NCBI RefSeq assembly: GCF_004010105.1
Contig: NZ_RRYE01000001.1
Span: 1 to 64,000 of the forward strand
Direction: 5' to 3'
Length of the DNA stretch: 64,000 bases
From: Microbacterium sp. CPCC 204701
GTDB taxonomy: Bacteria > Actinomycetota > Actinomycetes > Actinomycetales > Microbacteriaceae
Shown piece by piece: positions 9,205 to 17,289 of this stretch. The notes under the pieces are model-generated. The model was not told where the DNA came from. It saw nothing but the letters and a program-made list of their open reading frames with translations, and searched no databases. A program made the translations under genes and the position numbers. Position 1 is the first letter of the stretch. The number at the start of each line of letters is the position of its first letter.

Positions 9205-9996
9205 TTAACGTCCTTCGAACTTGGCCTGGCCAATGCCGTTGTCCCGGTACGAGATGACACCGGTGACGAAGTCATCCGAACGGAAGACAGCCCGCTGCGC
9301 CTCCGCCATGCCGCGGTCTGCCGCAGCGATGCCCTCATTGACGGCAAGGTTCACGAGGTGCTTCGTGGCCGTGTTCGCGAGTGCGGGGCCATGGGCGAGT
9401 TCTTGAGCGATGACCGAAACCGTGGTATCCAGCTCTTCTTCCGGGACGACCCTGTTGATCACATTCCACCTCTCGAGAGTCTCCGCGTCGTACCGACGCC
9501 CAAGAAGTGTGATCTCTTTGGCTCGAGTGGCTCCCGCGCGTTGAGTCAAACGCTGGACGGCACCCATCAACGGCTGCAGACCCACCGTCACCTCAACGGA
9601 CCCGATCTTCGCGGATGAGGAAGCGACGATCAGATCACAAGCCAAGGCTAATTCGAAACCCCCGCCGACTGCCGTGCCGTTGACGGCGGCGACGATCGGA
9701 GCAGGATGCTGTTCGAATGCTCCGAGTAGCTCGATAAGGGGCCACTCCAACGTCTCGCTCTCGCGCGTGTCGGCGAGCATTGCATCTAAGTCTGCGCCAG
9801 CCGAGAAATGACGCAGGTCGCTGCGAAGGATGACCGCACGGGCACCGCCAGCTCGTGCCTCATCGAGAGCCGCGATGAGCGCTAGCATGAGGGGCCTATC
9901 GAGAAGGTTGTAAGGGCGGGCCTTCATCGACAGCACCGCGACCGCACCGTCGAAGGTCACCGAGACCAGCTCATCCGCAAGGTGGGAAGAAATCAT
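9205..9996 (-). CDS. Enoyl-CoA hydratase/isomerase family protein
   Basis: 263 residues with crotonase-fold signatures: LRHFSAGADLDAM (CoA binding and oxyanion hole), AAVNGTAVGGGFELALACDL (second oxyanion glycine) and GLQPLMGAVQRLTQRAG. It lies between the BKACE and CoA-transferase genes, suggesting hydration or isomerisation of a CoA thioester in the same catabolic route. The exact reaction of crotonase-fold enzymes cannot be assigned from family alone. Confidence 0.92.
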   Translation of the reverse strand: MISSHLADELVSVTFDGAVAVLSMKARPYNLLDRPLMLALIAALDEARAGGARAVILRSDLRHFSAGADLDAMLADTRESETLEWPLIELLGAFEQHPAPIVAAVNGTAVGGGFELALACDLIVASSSAKIGSVEVTVGLQPLMGAVQRLTQRAGATRAKEITLLGRRYDAETLERWNVINRVVPEEELDTTVSVIAQELAHGPALANTATKHLVNLAVNEGIAAADRGMAEAQRAVFRSDDFVTGVISYRDNGIGQAKFEGR

Positions 9997-10017
9997 AGTG
10001 GTCCTATCAATCGAAAT

Positions 10018-10836
10018 TCACTGGGAGGGAAGATTCAGGAGGGCTTCGGTCTCCGTAACTGAGGCAAGACTGAGACCAAGAGAGTCAGCCAACCCCACCG
10101 TGCGTTCCACGAGCGGGAGGTTGCCTTCGCTGAGCAGTCCGCGCTGGAGATAGAGTGTGTCTTCGAGACCTGCTCGGGCATTCCCTCCGAGCGCCAAACC
10201 AATCGCGGTAAGTTCCCTGTTCGCGCGACCGATAGCGATTACCTGCCAGACCGCGCCGTCGGGGATGCGCCGGACCATGGTCAGGAGGTTGTCGGCAGTC
10301 GCCGCCATCCCGCCTTGGACGCCGAGAACAATCGAGAACTGCATCGGCGTGTCGTCGAGCAGCCCCTTGTCTCGCAGACGCAGGCATGCATCCAGATGTC
10401 CGGTGTCATAGATCTCGAGTTCCGGCTTCACCCCGAGTTCCCGCATTCGTGCTGCGAGACGCTCGACATCGGCGGGAGGGTTTCGGAACTCCGCTCCGCC
10501 AAAACTCATCGAGCAGGGATTCAGGGTCGCCATTCGTGGGCGCAACTCCACCAGCGCCTCCCTCGCTTCAAAAGGGACATCCAGCCCAACCCCGGTCGAT
10601 ACCTGGATCAGGATCGGACACCGCTCGCTGATTAGGTCCATGGTTTGCCGCGCGACACCCAAGTCCGCAGTCGGACGGTCAGAAGAATCCCGGAAGTGCA
10701 AATGCGCGACGGCCGCACCAGCCTGGTATGCCCTATGAACCTCGTCAGCGATTTCCTCTGGCTGAATCGGCAAGTGCGGATTGTCCTTCTTGGTGGCGAT
10801 CGGCCCGGTAGGGGCCACTGTCAGCACGATTCCCAA
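10018..10836 (-). CDS. BKACE family (DUF849) beta-keto acid cleavage enzyme
   Basis: 272 residues. MGIVLTVAPTGPIATKKDNPHLP, AVAHLHFRDSSDRPT, ATLNPCSMSFGG and PELEIYDTGHLDA are the conserved metal- and substrate-binding segments of the TIM-barrel beta-keto acid cleavage enzymes. These condense a beta-keto acid with acetyl-CoA to give acetoacetate and a new acyl-CoA. First gene of a five-gene minus-strand operon and divergent from a GntR gene over a short region holding a palindrome. The substrate (for example dehydrocarnitine or 3-keto-5-aminohexanoate in characterised members) is not predictable here. Confidence 0.9.
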   Translation of the reverse strand: MGIVLTVAPTGPIATKKDNPHLPIQPEEIADEVHRAYQAGAAVAHLHFRDSSDRPTADLGVARQTMDLISERCPILIQVSTGVGLDVPFEAREALVELRPRMATLNPCSMSFGGAEFRNPPADVERLAARMRELGVKPELEIYDTGHLDACLRLRDKGLLDDTPMQFSIVLGVQGGMAATADNLLTMVRRIPDGAVWQVIAIGRANRELTAIGLALGGNARAGLEDTLYLQRGLLSEGNLPLVERTVGLADSLGLSLASVTETEALLNLPSQ

Positions 10837-10935
10837 TACTGCGCCTTTCTAATCGACTCTGATCAGAGTGCATCTTCACCGCTTGCTCAGCCGGTCTCCT
10901 GCGACCATAAGTGCTCTCAAACCGGAAGTCAACAA

Positions 10936-10947
10936 AATCTATAGATT
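10936..10947. promoter_or_regulatory. 12-bp palindrome, probable GntR operator
   Basis: AATCTATAGATT is a perfect palindrome, 7 bases before the preferred GntR start (10955) and about 100 bases upstream of the divergent BKACE operon. FCD-type GntR proteins usually bind short A/T-flanked palindromes next to their own gene. Confidence 0.6.
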
Positions 10948-10954
10948 CTCTAAG

Positions 10955-11731
10955 ATGGTGTCTGGCAGAATCGGAGGTGTGACCACGAAAAAAACCTCGG
11001 CCTCTCACGCGGACACCGTCGAGACGGCCCTGCGCCACGCCATCATCGCGGCGGAGTACGAGCCAGGACAACGGTTGTCCGCGGAGGCGCTGGCCGTGAG
11101 GTTTCAGGTCAGTGCGACACCGGTTCGAGAGGCCCTCGCGCGGCTAGCGGGCGACGGCCTGGTCACATCTCAGCCACAGCGCGGAGTACGCGTCGCCTCG
11201 CTGTCACTGTCGGAGATGGAGGAGATCTATGAGGTGCGTTCACTGATCGAACCCCTTGCGATCGAGCGTTCCGTGCAGCACATGGATGAGGATGCGAAGG
11301 CCGAGGTCGTTTCACGGTACGAACGCATGATACAGAGGGGCGACAGCAGAACTAGGGAGCTGGATGCAGGGCAGTACGCAGCTTACGAAGAGGCCCACCT
11401 GGCTTTTCACCACGCCACGCTCAGCAGATGCGGATCATCGTGGCTGCTGCGTCTGTCCAGACTCCTAAGCGACCATTCGCTACGCTACCGATACGCCTCT
11501 ACTCAGTCGTTGCAACGATACGAGACGATCACCGAGGAACATGCGGAAATCCTCGCAGGGTGCCTCGCCTCAGATGCCGATCGCGCACGAGAAGCTCAGC
11601 AAACGCACCTCGATAACACTCGAATCGCCCTACGCCAACTTCTCGCTTCCGAAGGCCCCTTCTCTGCGGTGTCGCCCAATGAGCCGACGAACAACACCAG
11701 GGGGACTGCCGCACGGATAGGTGACACCTGA
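10955..11731 (+). CDS. GntR-family regulator with FCD domain
   Basis: About 258 residues. Winged HTH at about 20-83 (ALRHAIIAAEYEPGQRLSAE, then FQVSATPVREALARLAGDGL), then an all-helical FCD ligand domain (EIYEVRSLIEPLAIERS ... ITEEHAEILAGCLASDADRA). It probably represses the divergent BKACE operon until the substrate or an intermediate binds. ATG 10955 is preferred because an operator-like palindrome lies just before it. GTG 10979 is possible, but GGAGGT directly abuts it, too close for normal initiation. An upstream extension to 10868 would read through the operator. Confidence 0.9.
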   Translation: MVSGRIGGVTTKKTSASHADTVETALRHAIIAAEYEPGQRLSAEALAVRFQVSATPVREALARLAGDGLVTSQPQRGVRVASLSLSEMEEIYEVRSLIEPLAIERSVQHMDEDAKAEVVSRYERMIQRGDSRTRELDAGQYAAYEEAHLAFHHATLSRCGSSWLLRLSRLLSDHSLRYRYASTQSLQRYETITEEHAEILAGCLASDADRAREAQQTHLDNTRIALRQLLASEGPFSAVSPNEPTNNTRGTAARIGDT

Positions 11732-12000
11732 GTTGGCTTGCCTGGGAGGGCGGCCTGGAAGGATGTCATCGTGCCCAAGCCTTATCCCCGTGAGTTCCGT
11801 GACGATGTGGTGCGCGTCGCTTGGAACCGTGAGCCTCGTGTGACGGTCGAGAAGATCGCGACCGATTTCGGTGTGCACCCGATGACGTTGCGGAAGTGGT
11901 TGCAGCGCGCGGCCGTGGACGATGGATTCAAGCCTGGACTGAGCGGCACCGAGTCGGCGGAGCTGCGGGAGGCGCGTTAGCGGATCCGTTTTCTCCCGGC
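11728..12000 (+). mobile_element. IS3-family orfA remnant
   Basis: A left-end-like stretch (about 11728-11770) is followed by a GTG at 11771 and PKPYPREFRDDVVRVAWNRE, then TVEKIATDFGVHPMTLRKWL, the HTH of IS3 orfA. In place of the usual Lys codon after ELREAR a TAG stop occurs at 11978-11980, and the normal continuation (KRIRFL) is out of use. No orfB or right inverted repeat follows before the hydrolase gene. The 165 bases after it, up to the hydrolase stop, hold nothing recognisable. Confidence 0.75.
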
Positions 12001-12165
12001 TGAACGGCATGAAGAATGCCACGGATGCCGGCGTTGTCACCCAAGACGACTTCGTCCGGGCGCCGACCGCCGGGCGGTGCGGCGTCCCTCCTCTATGGCC
12101 GGTCTCCTCTCTAAGGCCGGTCTCCTCGGAAGCGATCGCTCGCAACGCTTGCTGGCGGTTGGGCT

Positions 12166-13422
12166 TCAGCCCCGCACTAGGGCGAGGACCGTCCGGAGGA
12201 GCACGCTCGCCCCCCGCACCACATCGTCATCGCGGGTGTACTCGGCAGGGCTATGGCTGCGCCCCCCGACGCTCGGAACGAAGATCATCCCCGTCGGCGC
12301 GATCAAGGCCATGTTCTGAGCGTCGTGGCCCGCACCGGATCGGATGTCGATCGCATCCAGGCCAAGGCCCGCGGCGGCACCTGCAATCGCCCCACGCACG
12401 GCGTCGTTCATCCGCGCTCCCGGCACCGTCTCCTCGAATTCGATCTCCACGCCGACTCCCCGCCGCGAGGCGATCTCCGATGCCGACGCGGCGATCCGAT
12501 TTCCGAGATCGATGGCCCGTTCGAGCTCCACGTCGCGAAAGTCGACAGACACCTCGGCGCCGCCCGGGACGATGTTCGAGCCGGCTGGGTCAAAGCGCAT
12601 GATGCCCGTGGTCACCACCGCATCGGCGCTTGTCGCGCTCGCGAGCGCGGGAAGCGCGACGGCGAACTCCGACGCAGCCAGCCCGGCGTCCTGACGCCGA
12701 TCGAGCGGAGTCGTCCCGGCGTGGTCGGCACGCCCCCTGAACCGCACTGTGCCGCCGCCGATTGCGACGATGCCCGTCACGACTCCGATCGGCACACCGC
12801 TCGCTTCGAGGAGTGAACCCTGCTCGATGTGCAGCTCGACGTACGCCGCCACACCCTCGGGCGGGGGGCCTACGGCAGCGGCATCCGCGAGCGACACCGT
12901 GAGCGCCGATGGAAGGGCCTCGGCGAGCCGCGCGCCGTCCCGGCCGATCATGGCTTCGAGCTGGTCGACTCCGAACCCACGCGCGATCGCGCTCGATCCG
13001 AAGAGATGCGCGAAGCTGCCCTCCTCATCGGAGAATGACACAGCGCGAACCGGGCGCGTGAGTCCAGTGCCCGCCTCGTGAAGAGTCCGCAGCACCTCGA
13101 TCGCGGCGATGACGCCCAGCGCGCCGTCGAACGCGCCGCCGTCCGGGACGGCGTCGATGTGCGATCCCGTCCAGACTGCAGGGTGATGTGCGATGCCCTC
13201 CTCCAGTCGGGGCGAGGAGACGAAGATGTTGCCGACGGCGTCGGTCATCACCTCCAGCCCCGCCTCAGCGCACCGGCCGGCGAGCCATTCCCGAGCGGTC
13301 GCATCCGCGGCCGAGAATGACGCGCGGTCGATGCCGCCGCCGGCGTTCCGCCCGAAGACGGAGAGGTCGCGGAGGTCGGCGAGGAGGCGCTCCGCGTTCA
13401 CAACGAGGTCGTGAAACGTCAT
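12166..13422 (-). CDS. M20-family Zn hydrolase (N-carbamoylase/allantoate amidohydrolase type)
   Basis: 418 residues. Metal-binding segments are GSHIDAV (His88), AFDGALG (Asp99) and SDEEGS (Glu133/134), and the dimerisation-domain signature FRGRADHAGTTPLDRRQDA is that of N-carbamoyl-L-amino-acid hydrolases and ureidoglycolate/allantoate amidohydrolases. ATG 13422 overlaps the upstream stop as ATGA; an in-frame extension upstream is not supported. Last gene of the peptide-type ABC operon, so cleavage of an imported amide- or carbamoyl-blocked amino acid is likely but inferred. Confidence 0.88.
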   Translation of the reverse strand: MTFHDLVVNAERLLADLRDLSVFGRNAGGGIDRASFSAADATAREWLAGRCAEAGLEVMTDAVGNIFVSSPRLEEGIAHHPAVWTGSHIDAVPDGGAFDGALGVIAAIEVLRTLHEAGTGLTRPVRAVSFSDEEGSFAHLFGSSAIARGFGVDQLEAMIGRDGARLAEALPSALTVSLADAAAVGPPPEGVAAYVELHIEQGSLLEASGVPIGVVTGIVAIGGGTVRFRGRADHAGTTPLDRRQDAGLAASEFAVALPALASATSADAVVTTGIMRFDPAGSNIVPGGAEVSVDFRDVELERAIDLGNRIAASASEIASRRGVGVEIEFEETVPGARMNDAVRGAIAGAAAGLGLDAIDIRSGAGHDAQNMALIAPTGMIFVPSVGGRSHSPAEYTRDDDVVRGASVLLRTVLALVRG

Positions 13423-14339
13423 CCCTTCACCAGCGCCGGGACCTTCGCACGGTCGAGGAAGCCGGCGTCGGCGACCGCGTCGAGGTAGGACCGCCAATGC
13501 GACTGCGCCTCGAAGACTGCCGCGAGACGCTCACGCGCTTCGCCGTCCCGGCCGGCGCGTGCAAGAAGCACGCCGTTCCAGAACGCGGCCTCGAGGTTGT
13601 CACCGAGGACGTCCTGCGCGGCGTCGAGTGCTGCCACGGCCGCTGCGAGCTCGGCATCCGTCACATCGACATAGTCGCCGATCATGATGCGCGGCGCGAA
13701 CATCACCGAGCCGATCCGGTCGAATGCGCCACTGAGCTCGGCGAGGCGGGTGATTTCGGTGACGGGGTCGGGATGATCGTCGACGCGCAGGTCGAGAGAC
13801 GTCTCCTCCCACAGCGGGCCCCGGCGGCCGGACACGATCTTGAGGACGGCCGACTGTGATCCGCGGGCGTCGCCCCCGGCATCCTCCCCCGCGCGCAGCG
13901 CGATCAGCAGGCGCCGCGCGAACGGTTCACCCGCGGCCCTCTGGTACGCCGCGAGGATTGCGGGCACGACGTCGTCGTTCGCGAGCATGTTGCCCTGCAC
14001 TGACACCTGGTCGCCGGTCAGGGCGCCTGCGGAGCGTACGCACTTGTCGCCCGTGAAGTTGCCGACGACGCCGTTGGCGTCGATCGCCGCGACCTGGCGG
14101 AAGCCGGGCTGGTCGTCATCGGAGATGAGTGCGCGCACGGCATCGTCTGCCGCGACGCCGTCCCGCAGCAGGGCGAGCCCCCGCGGACCGAGGCCGACGT
14201 TCACGAACGCCTGCGTCGCGACGGCACCGACGCCCGGCTCGAGCCAGCCGACGAGGCGACCGACGCCGAAGAAGTGCGTCTCGCAGGCGAGGCCGAAGGC
14301 CCCCGATTCGGGGTCGCGGGCGATGATCGAGTAGGTCAT
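13419..14339 (-). CDS. DUF1028 family protein
   Basis: 306 residues starting MTYSIIARDPESGAFGLACETHFFGVGRLVGW, the Ntn-hydrolase-like DUF1028 core (GAVATQAFVNVGLGPRGLALL, IDANGVVGNFTGDKC, QGNMLAND), plus a C-terminal helical region. The biochemical role of DUF1028 is not established. It is repeatedly found with amidohydrolases and peptide transporters, as here. Both ends overlap neighbours by ATGA, indicating translational coupling. Confidence 0.85.
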   Translation of the reverse strand: MTYSIIARDPESGAFGLACETHFFGVGRLVGWLEPGVGAVATQAFVNVGLGPRGLALLRDGVAADDAVRALISDDDQPGFRQVAAIDANGVVGNFTGDKCVRSAGALTGDQVSVQGNMLANDDVVPAILAAYQRAAGEPFARRLLIALRAGEDAGGDARGSQSAVLKIVSGRRGPLWEETSLDLRVDDHPDPVTEITRLAELSGAFDRIGSVMFAPRIMIGDYVDVTDAELAAAVAALDAAQDVLGDNLEAAFWNGVLLARAGRDGEARERLAAVFEAQSHWRSYLDAVADAGFLDRAKVPALVKG

Positions 14340-15574
14340 GCGTGAGCTCCTGTGGTGTGCGCTCCGACGAGCTCGCGCTCCGGCAGCTCGTCACGGTACA
14401 GTTCGCCGCCCTTGGCGACGAACATGATGCTCTTGAGAGCGGTGATGTCGGCGGTGGGGTCGCCATCGACGACGAGCAAGTCCGCGCTCTTGCCGACCTC
14501 GAGAGTGCCCGTGACGTCGAGGACGTCGGCGTTGACGGCGCCGTCCCGCGTCGCTGACAGCAGCGCGCGCGTCGGTGTCAGGCCGATCTGCACCATCTCG
14601 ATGAGTTCATCGACCAGCCCGTCGTGCGGATTGAACGGCGTACCGGAGTCCGTTCCCGCCGCGATGTGCATGCCGGCCTGAACGGCGGCCCGGAACATCG
14701 TTCGGCTGCGCTCCATCTCGGTGCCGGCCTTGTCGACGATCCACGCGGGGGTGCCGCCGGCCTCGCCCTCGGTCACAATCCCGCCGACGGCGGAAAGGGT
14801 CGGGACAAGGAAGGTGCCGCGTTCGATGGCGAGGGCGAAGAGCTCTTCGTCGAGGTGGAAGCCGTGCTCGATCGTGTCGACGCCAGCGAGAATCGCGTTC
14901 TCGATCCCTTCGCGGCCGATCGCATGCGTGGAAACCCGCCGTCCGGCATGGTGCGCCTCCTCGACGATCACGGCGAGCTCCTCCCGGAGGAGCGCCGTCT
15001 GCGTCGGCTTGACGCCCGAAGTCAGCACGCCGCCGGTCGCCATGGCTTTGATGAACTTCGCACCCCGCTTGAGCTCACCGCGCACGGCGGCACGCACGGC
15101 GTCGACCCCGTCGGCCTCGACGCCCATGAAGTAACCGTGTCCGCCGGTCATCGTGATGACGCGACCTGCCGCCACGACGTGCGGTCCGGGCACGACGCCC
15201 GCATCGATCGCCCGGCCCAGGTCGATCACGACGTTGTCGGACGCGCCGCAGTCCTTCACCGTCGTGATGCCCGCACGCAGCGAGATGAGCGCATTCGCCG
15301 ACGCCCGCAGCGCCGCCGTGGTCGTCGAGTCATCGCGCACCTGCGCCGCGAGATCCGCGGCGCCGTCATTGGCGAGGTGGACGTGAGCGTTGATGAGGCC
15401 CGGCATGACGGTCCGGCCGGCGGCATCGCGAACGACATCCGCATTCGGAGCCGCCTCGTCGGGGCCGATCCATGCGAGGCGACCGCCGTCGACGAGCACC
15501 GACCACGCTCCGGTGCGGAGGTTGCCGTCGACGCCGTCGAAGAGGCGCGCGTTGCGCAGCAGCCAGCTAGTCAT
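14336..15574 (-). CDS. Metal-dependent amidohydrolase (imidazolonepropionase/prolidase-like)
   Basis: 412 residues. Motifs in order: MPGLINAHVHL (His64, His66), AKFIKAMATGG (bridging lysine), RRVSTHAIGREG, DTIEHGFHLDEE and HIAAGTDSGTPFN (catalytic Asp). This pattern fits the amidohydrolase subgroup that hydrolyses dipeptides or cyclic amides. It overlaps both neighbours by ATGA. Probably acts on a compound taken up by the linked ABC transporter. Confidence 0.9.
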   Translation of the reverse strand: MTSWLLRNARLFDGVDGNLRTGAWSVLVDGGRLAWIGPDEAAPNADVVRDAAGRTVMPGLINAHVHLANDGAADLAAQVRDDSTTTAALRASANALISLRAGITTVKDCGASDNVVIDLGRAIDAGVVPGPHVVAAGRVITMTGGHGYFMGVEADGVDAVRAAVRGELKRGAKFIKAMATGGVLTSGVKPTQTALLREELAVIVEEAHHAGRRVSTHAIGREGIENAILAGVDTIEHGFHLDEELFALAIERGTFLVPTLSAVGGIVTEGEAGGTPAWIVDKAGTEMERSRTMFRAAVQAGMHIAAGTDSGTPFNPHDGLVDELIEMVQIGLTPTRALLSATRDGAVNADVLDVTGTLEVGKSADLLVVDGDPTADITALKSIMFVAKGGELYRDELPERELVGAHTTGAHA

Positions 15575-16428
15575 GCGCGGATGAAGTCCGACACGACGTC
15601 GAGGTAGGCCTGCTGCTCCTCGCGGGCGAAGGGTTCGTGACCGCTCTCCTCGAACAGAACGAATTTCGCGTTCGAGATGGCGGCGGCGATCCGCTCACCC
15701 TGGCTCGGCGGCGTCACCCAATCGTAGGTGCTGGAGAGGACGAGGGTAGGAACGTCGATCTGAGCCAGACCGGCCAGCGCGTCGTACTTCGGGATCTCGT
15801 TGGCCATCATGTACTGGGAGACCTCGAACTTGCCGCGGCTGCGCGCCGACAGCTGGTCGAGAACCTCCTGATCGGGGTTGCGGAAGTAGAGGGGGTAGCA
15901 GCGCTTCCACCAAGCCTCGTACTCCTCCTGGTTGGTTATGCCGCCCTCGAAGAGCTCGCGGAACACCTCCTTCTGCTCCGGCGTCGCGATGCGCATCGCA
16001 ATCTCCTGCGCCTCCTCCCAGAAGCCGTAGTCGGGAGCCGTGTGCGACAGGATGAGCTTGGACAGCGACTTCGGGTGCCGCTGGGCGTAGACCTGCCCCA
16101 CCATGCCGCCGAATGAATGTCCGAGGAACATGATTCTGCCGAGACCCAGGTAGTGACGCAGCGCCTCGACGTCGTCGGCGATCTGTTCGATCGTGTAGGT
16201 CTCCAGTGGTGCGGTCGAGGAGAAGCCGGTGCCGCGGTGGTCGATGAAGACGACCTGCGCGACTTCCCCGAGTGGGTCGAGCCAGGGGCGGAAGTAACTG
16301 TGGTCGGCGCCCGGACCGCCGTGCTGGACGAACAGGACCGGCTTCTCCCGGTCACCGGCGAAGTCGACGGAAAGCCCGGACGAGATGACGTCGAAATAGA
16401 GGTCGACGCCGTTCACGTTTGCATACAT
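15571..16428 (-). CDS. Alpha/beta hydrolase, proline iminopeptidase-like
   Basis: 285 residues. The oxyanion motif is HGGPG (36-40), the nucleophile elbow GHSFGG (Ser105), the acid in STYDWVTPP and the histidine in ESGHEPF. The HGGPG arrangement is typical of proline iminopeptidases and related amidases (S33). It starts 27 bases after the ATPase gene and fits a role releasing N-terminal residues from imported peptides. A different small amide or ester is possible. Confidence 0.88.
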   Translation of the reverse strand: MYANVNGVDLYFDVISSGLSVDFAGDREKPVLFVQHGGPGADHSYFRPWLDPLGEVAQVVFIDHRGTGFSSTAPLETYTIEQIADDVEALRHYLGLGRIMFLGHSFGGMVGQVYAQRHPKSLSKLILSHTAPDYGFWEEAQEIAMRIATPEQKEVFRELFEGGITNQEEYEAWWKRCYPLYFRNPDQEVLDQLSARSRGKFEVSQYMMANEIPKYDALAGLAQIDVPTLVLSSTYDWVTPPSQGERIAAAISNAKFVLFEESGHEPFAREEQQAYLDVVSDFIRA

Positions 16429-16455
16429 GAGACTCCTTGTGTGGGGGTTCGGGTA

Positions 16456-17289
16456 TCAGGAGGCGACCGGCGCCTCGTAGGCGGAGGGCGCCCGCAGGAA
16501 CTCGCCTGCGGGGTCGGGAACGCTCCCGACGAGCAGCCGGGTATAGGGATCGGTGGGTGCCGCGAGCATGGCGATCGGTCCCTGCTCGACGACGCGGCCG
16601 GCGCGCATGACCGTGATGTCGTCGCACATGCGTGCGGCGACGCCGAGGTTGTGGGTGATGAAGACGCAGCCGAACCCGATCTCCTGCTGGAGCCGGTCGA
16701 GAAGATCGAGAATCTCGAACTGGATCGACGCGTCCAGCGCGGACGTGACCTCATCGGCGACAAGCAGGGCGGGCCGGACCGCGATGGCGCGTGCGATAGC
16801 GATTCGCTGGCGCTGACCGCCCGAGAACTCGTGCGGTCGCCGGCGCGCGGCGTCCGGCTCGAGGGCGACGAGCCTCAGGAGCTCCTCGATCTGCTGGCGG
16901 TGGTCAGCGGAGGCCGTTTCCCGCCGTGGTGCGAGAGCCTCGAGCAGCGTGCGCCCGATCGTCATGCGGGGGTCCAGCGAGGCGTACGGGTCTTGCGGTA
17001 TCAGCTGCACCCGGCGACGAAGGCTCCGGCGCTGCGCACCCTTGGCCGCGGCAACATCCGTGCCGTCGACCTCGACGGTCCCGGCCGAGATGTGCACGAG
17101 TCCCACGACGACCTTCGCGAGAGTCGACTTCCCCGACCCGGACTCGCCCACGACGCCCATGGTTCTGCCGGGCGCGACGCGAAGCGAGACGTCGCGGATG
17201 ACGGGGGCGGCACGCCGGCCGAAGCCGTATGTCGCCGAGACTCCGGCGAGGCGGAGGGCGGGACGCTCCGTCCCTGTCGAGCTGCTCAT
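16456..17289 (-). CDS. Peptide-type ABC transporter ATPase (DppF/OppF-like)
   Basis: 277 residues. Walker A GESGSGKS (48-55), Q-loop IPQDP (97-101), signature FSGGQ (155-159) and Walker B LLVADE (Asp179, Glu180), with a C-terminal oligopeptide-transporter extension (PYTRLLVGSVPDP). Pairs with the ATPase half of the upstream fusion protein. Start overlaps the fusion's stop by ATGA. Confidence 0.93.
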   Translation of the reverse strand: MSSSTGTERPALRLAGVSATYGFGRRAAPVIRDVSLRVAPGRTMGVVGESGSGKSTLAKVVVGLVHISAGTVEVDGTDVAAAKGAQRRSLRRRVQLIPQDPYASLDPRMTIGRTLLEALAPRRETASADHRQQIEELLRLVALEPDAARRRPHEFSGGQRQRIAIARAIAVRPALLVADEVTSALDASIQFEILDLLDRLQQEIGFGCVFITHNLGVAARMCDDITVMRAGRVVEQGPIAMLAAPTDPYTRLLVGSVPDPAGEFLRAPSAYEAPVAS

